From contig JAUPFP010000018.1 of NCBI GenBank assembly GCA_036925085.1, forward strand, positions 325,001 through 389,000: 64,000 bases of DNA. Reading direction: 5' to 3'. Position numbers and translations under genes: made by a program. The stretch comes from Brachycybe producta (Eukaryota > Arthropoda > Diplopoda > Playtdesmida > Andrognathidae). The notes under the pieces were generated by a model, which had not been told where the DNA came from, made no database searches, and worked only from the letters and a program-made list of their open reading frames with translations. Shown in pieces: positions 11,296 through 19,340 of the stretch (position 1 is its first letter; each line of letters starts with the position of its first letter).

Positions 11296-11715
11296 GAACT
11301 CACCATCTACAAGTTGGTACAATATTAAGAGTCAACGTCAAAAGCTCACACATATCAGTATACAATAATTTCAATCTATTTCCTGGATAATTAGATTTCA
11401 GAACATAGTAACAAAATTCATACATGAACTTTGAAATTTCTAGTAGAGTAAAACCCGTGTACAGGAAATATTAAAATAGATTTAAATAGATAAAACAGTG
11501 AGGTTCTTGTCGATAATGTGAAATGAATCTAGATTCGCTTTACTGAGTAATTTTAGGCATCGTTCTGGTTCATCAACGAGTTCTGCATTCATTTTTTTCT
11601 CTGATCATCCATCGTTTTCCCAAAAACTGCGTTATTCATTAATTTGAAAAAATCTTATTCAAAATCATCTTTTGCGAGTTTGCGCATATTGATGATGTTA
11701 AATTGTCTGATGATG
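11296..11715 (-). pseudogene. Protein-primed family B DNA polymerase fragment (Polinton/adintovirus type)
   Basis: Reading on the - strand, DFFKLMNNAVFGKTM is encoded at 11654-11610, which is the family B polymerase palm motif (motif B, Kx3NSxYG-like) in the form used by Polinton/adintovirus pPolB. About 30 residues later comes an open segment with the usual spacing. After a stop and a frame change, a segment with TGFTLLEISKFMYEF (about 11463-11419) leads to LYTD near 11353, where motif C (YxDTDS) is broken. The exonuclease and N-terminal parts are absent. The fragment is bounded on both sides by the inverted TGTAAC repeats. pPolB copies linear DNA from a protein primer. At least one stop and one frameshift make it inactive. 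Confidence 0.75.
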
Positions 11716-11718
11716 TTT

Positions 11719-12421
11719 TCCATAACTCGTTTCTTCTCCTGATCGCGCGGTGACTGCATGAAGAAGATTCGAGTTACAGAAATAGTTCGATGGAGATCGA
11801 TTGTGGTCATCCTTCTGTGCAGGGTGTAGTCTTCGCAGAAGGATGGTGACCGTCTCTCCTGATTGACGCTGATGTACATCTTCCTTTGTTGTTACCAATT
11901 GAAGATGTTGTAGCTCCTCCAGTATCTGTATGTCTCCTTGCCTTGTGGTGTCTCCGGCCTGTTTAGAGAAGTATTAGTTTCCGAACAGAAAGACAACGCA
12001 GTATCTCATTGTAACACTTTTATTCATTCTTGTACAGAAAGCAGTAACATTACAAGAATGAACGTTTGATTAAAGGTGCGTCCTTGTGCCCATGATGTGG
12101 TACGGATATAAATCTACATAATACAAAAGACTGAGCAAAATAAGGACAATGAACAAGGAGGAACACGGTCCTTTTATACCTTGGACCTGTGTACACCTAC
12201 GAGGTGTAACCAGGTCCAAGTGACCATGAACAAGGAGGAACACGGTCCTTTTATACGTTGGACCTGTGTACACCTACGAGGTGTAACCAGGTCCAAGTGA
12301 CCATGGTCCTAAGAGTATCAGTCCGCCACTTCAATATGAGTTAGAAGAGGAGGGAGGGACAAGCAGGAGTTGTTTACCCCCAGGCTATGGTTTTGGCGGG
12401 ATCGAGTTACTGGGTGTCACA
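11719..12421 (-). repeat. TGTAAC..GTTACA element, copy 2, with internal duplication
   Basis: On the - strand it starts TGTGACACCCAGTAACTC at 12421 and ends GAGTTATG at about 11719. A segment of about 66 bp that includes the CAGGTCCAAG hairpin and the TATAAAAG box occurs twice in tandem (about 12165-12230 and 12231-12297), so this copy has two promoter modules. Weak flanking 5-mers GAAAT/GAAAA could be a target duplication. It interrupts the 3' end of a small Cys-rich ORF. Confidence 0.6.
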
Positions 12422-12424
12422 ATT

Positions 12425-12559
12425 TCATGAACATTTTTGTATTTTTGTATTAAATTCAGAATTACATAGGTTACATTTTTCTATACTAGTACCAATTACA
12501 TGAACACGAAAGAAATGTTCCATCGAGTCATCTTGCTCCCCACACAAAAAACAATTCAT
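12425..12559 (-). CDS. Small ORF with two Cys pairs, truncated by repeat
   Basis: A 44-codon ORF encodes MNCFLCGEQD near its start, then EHFFRVH, and later CNLCNSEF. This gives a C-x2-C..H and a second C-x2-C arrangement, like the beginning of a zinc-finger domain. The stop codon lies only a few bases before the TGTGAC repeat, so the ORF was probably cut by that insertion. Polinton-type polymerases can carry an N-terminal zinc-finger region, and a polymerase fragment lies on the same strand beyond the repeat. This might be the 5' end of that gene, but the link is inference. Confidence 0.35.
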   Translation of the reverse strand: MNCFLCGEQDDSMEHFFRVHVIGTSIEKCNLCNSEFNTKIQKCS

Positions 12560-12805
12560 TTTTTAAAATCAAACCAAAACTTTGACAAATAAGCAGGAAC
12601 CTGGCTGAGTTTTATTAATTGAGGATAAATATGAATGGGGATACAAGCACCTTTTGTGTATTTATTTTCAATGCTATATTTTTGCTATATATTCTCAAAA
12701 ATGAAGCATACACTAAAACATTAAAATGTATTTATTTATAAAAAGCAACATATATTATTTATAGCATTAATTTAAAAAAATGAAAATGAAAAGCTACATC
12801 AATAT

Positions 12806-13154
12806 TTTAATTTTCTGAGTCGCAGCTGTAGTGCCATAATTTGTATTTCTCTTACCCTGATTTCTCCCTTTAATTTTGTTATTAATTGCAATGTTGAGAT
12901 TTCTTCACTCATAAACACCTCTTTCTCGCAATCTTCCTCCATAGGATCTGGATCTTCAGGAAACAATCCTTTTTAGAAGCATTTTTCCACCACTCTAAGT
13001 CAATATCTGGTGTGTTCAGGACTTCTGGGATAGGATTTTCCATGTCTTGCTGTCTTCCATCTTGCATGTCTTCTTGAAATTCATTTTGTACATCTTGTGT
13101 TTGGTTTTGTGCATTTGTATTGTAAAGAATTTGATAAATTGCGTTTTGAAACAC
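12806..13154 (-). pseudogene. Acidic / coiled-coil ORF, frameshifted
   Basis: The first frame (13154 to about 12955) is Gln/Asp/Asn-rich, beginning MFQNAIYQ and reaching DLEWWKNASKK. Near 12965 a frame change is needed to continue into an acidic PEDPDPMEEDCE stretch and then a leucine/isoleucine heptad region (STLQLITKLKGEI..MALQLRLRKL) ending at a stop near 12806. The second half has coiled-coil spacing. I do not recognise the family. Its strand and location suit the decayed element to which the polymerase fragment belongs. Confidence 0.35.
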
Positions 13155-13185
13155 CTTGTAGTTTTAGATATTCTTATCGACGGGT

Positions 13186-13580
13186 TTCACCTCATGCTTG
13201 GGGGTGGGCGGGAGGTTATCCAGACGATACCTCCATACCCCACAGGATGAGGAAAAGATGGCAAATGAATTGTATCATCAATTCTTATAGGATAATTCCT
13301 AGAAGAATTGACGATATAGAACTTTTGGCCAGTGAAACACCGGTCAAGTGTGACGAAAAGGATACAGAAGTCCTTTTCGTAATTAAATTGTATTGTTATC
13401 GTTTGAAGAAGGATCAACGAAGATCCTTCTGTATTGTTATAATTTATACATCTTATAGATGTTTTCGTTTCTTGTTAAGTGATATCTCACTTCTAGGTCC
13501 GAGTGTGTCCAAGAGACTTGGACACACCTGGAGCCTTTGTTATCATAATCAGATGTTTGTATTGTATTTTGGGTATAAAT
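13186..13580 (+). promoter_or_regulatory. Seven-hairpin block ending in a TATA box
   Basis: Consecutive stems are CCTCAT..ATGAGG with an inner GGGG/CCCC and GGAGGT/ACCTCC (about 13190-13252), GAATTG/CAATTC (13267-13284), AATTCTT/AAGAATT (13280-13309), ACGAAAAGGA/TCCTTTTCGT (13353-13380), GAAGGATC/GATCCTTC (13408-13429), AAGTGA/TCACTT (13477-13492) and GTGTGTCCAAG/CTTGGACACAC (13503-13527). TATAAAT follows at 13574. The last stem shares the CTTGGAC core with the stem upstream of TATA in the TGTAAC repeats. It may be a related LTR or a viral-type promoter. No downstream gene is recognised. Confidence 0.5.
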
Positions 13581-13809
13581 ACAAGAGGTTGTAGATTGAG
13601 AGAACAGATTCGATTTGATGCTAAAGACCGAAGTTATGCATTGCTTTTTTTTCTTCAATGTCAACATCTGGAAATAAATTTCATAGTCAGTGTAGTCTGC
13701 TGCTATATTATAATGTACATTGAAATCCATTAAGTGTTTATAAAAAATTTTATACTGTCACATCATACTAAAATCATGCTGTATTTCACTGACATAAAGA
13801 AATATATAT

Positions 13810-15245
13810 GAGAGGCCCCCGGGGCCCCAATCCAAAGTTGTGAGGGGCCTCTGGAGGCCCATACCGAAGTTGTGAGGGGCCCCATTCGGAAGTTGCAAGG
13901 AGCCCTGTTCCAAAGTTGCGAGGAACCCCGGGGGCCCCGGTCTGAAGTTGCAAGTGACACCCAGGGGCCACATTCCAAAGTTGCAATCAGCCCCCAGGGA
14001 TGGTTGAGGGGGATTGTTAGGGTCTCCTGGAGCCCCGTTTCTAAGTTGTGAGGGGCCCCAGGGGCTGTTAGGAAGTTGCAAGGGGCCCATTATAAAGTTG
14101 TGAAGGGCCCCATTTTGAAGTTGCAAGAAGCCCCCGGGGGCCCCATTTTGAAGTTGCAAAAGGCCCACCGGGGGCCCCATTTTGAAATTGCAAGAGGCCC
14201 ACCGGGGCCCCATTCTGAGGTTGCAAGGGGCCCTATTTCGAAGTTGAGGGGCCCCCAGAGGCTCCATTCTAAAGTTGCAAGGGGCCCCCAGAGGCTCCAT
14301 TCTAAAGTTACAAGAGGCCCCCAAGGGCCCCAATCCGAAGTTGCGAAGGGCCACCGGGGGCCCCATTTAAAGTTGCAAGGGGCCAATGGGGCCCCGTTTT
14401 GAAGTTGCAAGAGGTTCCCGGGGCTCCGTTTTGAAGTTGTGAGAAACCCCGGGGTCCCGTATAGAAGTTGCGAGGGGCCCCCGAAGGCCCAATTTTGAAG
14501 TTGCGAGGGCTTCCCAGGGGCTCCATTTTGAAGTTGTGAGGATCCCCCAGGGGCTCCATTTTGAAGTTGTGAGGATCCCCCAGGGGCCATGTTCCAAACT
14601 TGCAGGAGGTTTCCTGGGGCCCTGGTCCAAAATTGTGAGGGGTCCCGGTCTTAAGTTGCAAGGGACACCCAGGGGACATGTTCTAAAGTTGCAATCAGCC
14701 CCAGGGGACGATTGAGAGGCCCCGTTTTGAAGTTGCGAGGGGGCAGCAGGGGCCCCATTCCTAAGTTGCGAGGGGCCCCTGGGGGCTGTTAGGAAGTTGC
14801 AAGAGACCCCATTATGAAGTTGTAAGGGGCCCCGAGGGTCCCGTTCTGAAGTTGCAAGAAGCCCCCGGGGCCCCATTTTGAAGTTGCGAGGGGCCCTTGT
14901 TCCAAAGTTGCAAGGGGCCCCATTCTGAAGTTGCGAGGGGGCCCATTCTGAAGTTGCGAGGGGGCCCATTCTGAAGTTGCGAGGGGCCCCATTCTGAAGT
15001 TGCGAGGGGCCCCATTCTGAAGTTGCGAGGGGCCCCATTCTGAAGTTGCAAGGGGCCCCATTCCTAAGTTACGAGGAGCGACTGGGGGCCATTAGGAAAT
15101 TGCAAGGGGCCCCCGGGCCCCATTATAAAGTTGTGAGGAGCTCCCAGGAGGAGCTCTGTTCCAAAGTTACGAGGGGCCCGTTCTGAAGTTGCAAGAGGCC
15201 CCCGGGGGCCTCGTTTTGAAGTTGCAAGGGTCCAAATTTGAGGGT
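13810..15245. repeat. GC-rich minisatellite, 23-bp unit and variants
   Basis: The unit is close to cgaggggccccattctgaag plus ttg. It is most regular at about 14935-15060 and more diverged and longer (extra ccccggggg) elsewhere, and it spans about 1.4 kb. G-run/C-run content makes it prone to slippage. Long frames across it come from the repeat and are not genes. Confidence 0.95.
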
Positions 15246-15249
15246 GCCT

Positions 15250-16290
15250 CATAATTATGTATTATGGCATGTTTAGGTTAGAAAACATGTTTAAAATACT
15301 CTCTTATGAAAAAATTACAATCACCATTTTTTTCGTTTATGGTTTCAGACTTGGGAACAGGGTTTTTAAAAATAAATTTCACATTTTTTTAAATATTTCA
15401 AACTCAAGTCATTTGAAATATTTCAATGGCACACACTTTATAATAAATTCCTAGTTAGTGTTCCTTCTGAAACACAAAATAACCAGAGTTCATAAAACAT
15501 CATTAGTCAAAATCACAAAAATATAGGGTTAAGTCGACTTATAAAAAAAAACACGAAAAAGATATTAAAGATCAGGAAAGAAAATCAACAGACAGCCGAA
15601 AAAAAAGTTTACAATTGCCATCAAAAGAAGCAATAAAATGGCTTCAACAAGACGTTCTACTCTTGGAAGCTATTATGTTTCCATAGTAACATACTTTTAA
15701 CTTTCCATTAATTTCAAACATAATATCAATATATACACGCTACCTACTGTAATGTATAGTAGTAATGCATTCATTCTACAAGAAAATGCTTTCTGATGGA
15801 ATTATCTTGCAATTTGCCAAATCCATAACTTCGAAAGAATGAATTGCTGAACATTAATTTACTGTACTATAGTCTGAACGAACCCGTATTCAAAAACGTT
15901 GCTTAAAATAAACTTAAACTTAAACCATGAGACAAAAAGACAAAAACTCTCCATATTTTTACTATAGAGTTAAGTTTTTAAGTTAAGTTTCAGAAAACGA
16001 CCATAAGTCGTCCGTCAAAAGTCGAAAAATATTTAAATGCTCTAAAAGCTCTCAAAATACCTCAGGAATGTTCAACTGGCACCTAAAAGTCCCCAAAAGT
16101 TGGAAAAACACAAGGATTCAAGAATTTTTAAAATTCGAAAAAATGGCCAAAAGTCGAAAAATATTTAAATTCTCTAATATGCTTTAGACCAGCATATTTT
16201 CAGATCCCCATTTAAGCAATAGAACAAATAAACCAACCACAGTGAGCCTCTGCTGAAAATGACTTGTGATTTTTATTACTCTTTCTATCT
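15250..16290. other. AT-rich intergenic DNA
   Basis: No gene was seen. The phrase aaaagtcgaaaaatatttaaat occurs near 16018 and 16150 as a short direct repeat. Otherwise it is low-complexity AT-rich sequence. Confidence 0.5.
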
Positions 16291-16298
16291 GGATTGGG

Positions 16299-16640
16299 AC
16301 TGGCTCACTACAGCTACCAAAAATATAGCCTTTTTTATCAATACGTTTAGTTTAGGTTAGATTCGGTTCGGTTTCATTAGGTTAGGTTAGGTTTCATTAG
16401 GTAAGGTTCGGTTAGGTTAGGTTTGGTTAGGTTAGGTTTGGTTAGGTTAGGTTTGGTTAGGTTAGGTTCGGTTTGGTTAGGAAGAAAGGGTTATATTTTT
16501 TTGGTAGCTGTATTGATGAGAAAGTGATGAAAAAAAAGGGTCTATATTTCGTCCCTATATTTTTTGGTAGCTGTAGTGACCCAAGTAGCTGTTCTCACCC
16601 TAGTAGCTCTTGTGAGCCTTGGTAGCTGTAGTGACCCCCA
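16299..16640. repeat. Interstitial TTAGG-type repeat framed by inverted repeats
   Basis: Between about 16340 and 16490 the sequence is built of ttaggttagg and variants (ttcgg, tttgg). The canonical arthropod telomere unit is TTAGG. The left flank carries cactacagctaccaaaaata (16303), and the right flank carries its complement near 16558-16580 plus three further gtagctgtagtgac-like repeats to 16635. The inverted flanks suggest a mobile element that contains, or landed in, telomere-like DNA. Confidence 0.7.
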
Positions 16641-16742
16641 ACCATCTGATCTGTCTTAGCTTAACTTAATTTTGTTCGTAAAGCGAACTTAAAAAAAAAT
16701 TATACTCGTTACAATAAGCATCATATGATATGGCATGCGAAT

Positions 16743-16882
16743 TAGGCTTGCCACCTGTGGAGGAAAGTCCTCCATTCGGAGGAAATTAATGTCCTCCGGC
16801 CAGGACCATGTTTGCCTTCGAGAAGGACGGTCCTTGTCGGAAGACATTTATTTCCTCCGAAGGAGGAAAGGTGGCAAGCCTA
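16743..16882. mobile_element. hAT-type MITE, 140 bp, near-palindromic
   Basis: The termini are TAGGCTTGCCACC and its exact complement. The flanking 8-mers ATGCGAAT and CTGCGAAT differ at one base, which is the 8-bp duplication expected of hAT elements. Most of the interior pairs with itself (the GTCCTCC.. and GGAGGAA.. stems). It has no coding capacity. Confidence 0.85.
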
Positions 16883-16938
16883 CTGCGAATATATTTAAAA
16901 TGGCTGTCGGGCAACATTCTTAATTTGAACATGCCTGG

Positions 16939-18022
16939 CCTAGACATTCCAGCATGCACATTGTACACGCTGCACGACACCCTAGACACAATGTTAAGCC
17001 AAATTTGATGTTGCCACAAACATGGTCTCTATTCTAACCACCTTAATGCCTTTTAAGTTGAATTTTTAATGATAATTCAACGTTGCAATCTCTTCTTGAA
17101 TGTTGTGCGTGAGATTTAAAAGGTTTTTATTTTATATAATTTTGAATTATGCTAATTTGCTTGACCCATGTTAAAGACCATTGGCTTAAAAAGGTCCTTT
17201 TTGCTAGCCACCTTTCGGTGGCTTTCGGTGGCTAGCCACCTTTCAGCTTTAATTAAAATGTGGTGTATTCCTTAATAATATACAGGTAAATTCATGGCGT
17301 TTCGAATTGCCGTTTATAGTTGCTACAGCCATTTAGGCAACTTTTGAACCGCAAAATTGACCGTGTCTCCATGGGTCATGGCTCTCCAGTAGGGTTTCTA
17401 TTACCGATCACCTTATAGCATTACCGGTTTTTCGGTAATGCAGTGTTACCGAAACCGGTAATACCGGTAAATTTCGGTAATAAAGCTACAAAAAATAAAG
17501 CGCTGTAAAAAAAAAAACTCAAAAATTGAAAAACAAATTTCCCATATTAAAAAAAAAAAAATAAATAAAAATAAAATATTAAATGAAATAGGTGGGATTT
17601 TATCTATTTTAATATTTTTTTATACATAATCACAAATGAAGATGTTGCATTAATTTAGTACCTAAGTATGTACGGTATACTGTATAATGCACGGAAAGCA
17701 TTTTAACTGTACGAACATTTACGTTAGGACCTTACTGCAACTTTCGTAAACAGTTACAAGTGTATACGGATAACATTTTTTTTTACTTCAGTCTTTGAGA
17801 AAACTCTTGGTTTTTATGCATAATTATGTGAAATTTTAATTTTAAACTCAGTGGTTCTTAAATATTGGTTAATTCTTTTATCCAAATTAATATAAAATTT
17901 GTTTACCGAAAAACCGGTATTGAAAGGTCAATTTACCGATAATACCGATGTAACAGAATAGACCGGTAATACCGGTAACTACAAAACCGGTAATGGAAGC
18001 CCTACTCTACAGTGTCTATAGG
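16939..18022 (+). repeat. Dispersed repeat family R1, copy 1 (interrupted)
   Basis: It starts CCTAGACATT and ends AGTGTCTATAGG, an imperfect inverted terminus. It shares long stretches with copies at 33.8-34.2 kb (inverted) and 56.2-56.7 kb: the attatgctaatttgcttgac core and the tttcgaattgccgttt segment. A hairpin, GCTAGCCACC..GGTGGCTAGC, lies at about 17200-17230. It is split by a younger hAT-type element at 17390-18004. It is non-coding. Confidence 0.8.
17390..18004. mobile_element. hAT-type MITE nested in R1 copy 1
   Basis: The termini are TAGGGTTTCTATTACC and GGTAATGGAAGCCCTA (inverted, with two mismatches). The flanking 8-mers CTCTCCAG (17382-17389) and CTCTACAG (18005-18012) match at 7 of 8. 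Many TACCGGTAA-like motifs sit near both ends, as in transposase-binding subterminal repeats. It has no ORF. Confidence 0.85.
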
Positions 18023-19338
18023 CTTACTGGTTAAGACATTTTCATCAAATTGAAATCGTCCTAACACAGAACTATCGGAAGGAAGACAACTTCAAAGCCT
18101 AAATACATTTGGAAAAGAAAAATAGGAACTATGTTTCCGTTCAGATCCTTCTTAATTGTTTTAATGGCTTTGAATGGCCACGTCTACTTATACTACTACT
18201 ACTACTTACTATCTCGTAGTAATATCAACTACTTAAGGGCTTATTCATAGGCCTTCTTTTCTTTCTTCAAAAAAATAATTTCTGGTTTTGACAATGCATG
18301 ATGCAATGAATGAATGCATGCTGCACTGCTGCAGCTTGACTGCTGTCCCTCTGTCACAGACCACCATGGCTGTAGGCCATGGCTAGTAGGCCTACCGACA
18401 ATTTATCAAATTGAAATACCAAAAATAACTATCTGTCATGAATAAAATCAGATTATAAAAACCAAAATTAGTAAACACTGTTTAACTCAAAATCTCAATT
18501 TCTTTGAGTTTCTTTGAATTCTGATGCTTTAAGGATTAAATGTGAATCAATTTCTCATTCATTTTAACATAATATGTCTGTCGAAATAAAATAAAATAAC
18601 AGTAATTGAACGTGAAAACGTCTACAGAACAGTTTAGGAGAAAGCTAGACTATAGGCGACATCATCATCATCTTCGAAGACAACATTAAAATCTAAAGCT
18701 ATTCAGGAGCTAAAATTGTTACCATGGTAACTTACAAAAACATCAAATCGAAAAGCAAAAAGCACATGGGAACTTGTAGAAAAGGGATCTATAAACGCCA
18801 GGGGTTAGTAGTACATATATATTCAATATATATTCTATTAGCATGCAAAGCTGCACTGCGGTGGTGCGTGACGTAGCCAGACAGAGACAGAGAGAGAGAA
18901 AAGCCAGCTAGCTATATGGGATAGATGGGTGCTTCCAAGTCGAACATTTTCATCAAAGCAGCATCAGCACCCTGTTTTTTTTTATTTTCCTAGCAACAAG
19001 AAAGAAGGCTGTGTGTCACTTCAAATTGGACGGTAGAATTATTTCTTAAGTCAACTTTCAACTAACTAAAAGCTCTTGTAGATAACATTAAATTTGTTTT
19101 TTTTTATTAATTCGAATGCACAGTAAGCAAAATAATCATTTTACATTTTGCAATCACATGGAAGTGTAGTAGTAGTCATTAGAAGAGGAAATTCAAGTAG
19201 AAATATTTTTTTTTTGTTGCGACACAAGAATCGAGCTATTACACATCCAAGGCCACCTAAGACTCAAACACATCGGATAACAAGCCGCAGGATTGTGCTA
19301 TTATATAGCTGGGCCTCACTTTGGAGTGGTGTAAATCA
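18023..19338. other. Intergenic / 5' region of acetyltransferase copy 2
   Basis: No gene was recognised. A short GA-repeat lies at 18885-18898. The end of the stretch supplies a possible acceptor (aaatcag, 19338-19339) directly before the start codon at 19341. Confidence 0.45.
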
Positions 19339-19340
19339 GG

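Noticed and set aside
10650-12421. Reading the two TGTAAC repeats as the LTR pair of one retrotransposon
   Set aside because: They are in inverted, not direct, orientation. The 0.4 kb between them encodes a DNA polymerase fragment rather than gag-pol.
13763-15252. Several long - strand ORFs (up to 223 codons) rich in Gly-Pro-Leu-Asn
   Set aside because: They are read-through of the 23-bp minisatellite in all frames. The repeat unit lacks stop codons, and there is no independent sign of coding.
16299-16640. CRISPR-like array
   Set aside because: The repeats are telomere-type and contiguous without unique spacers, and the genome is eukaryotic.
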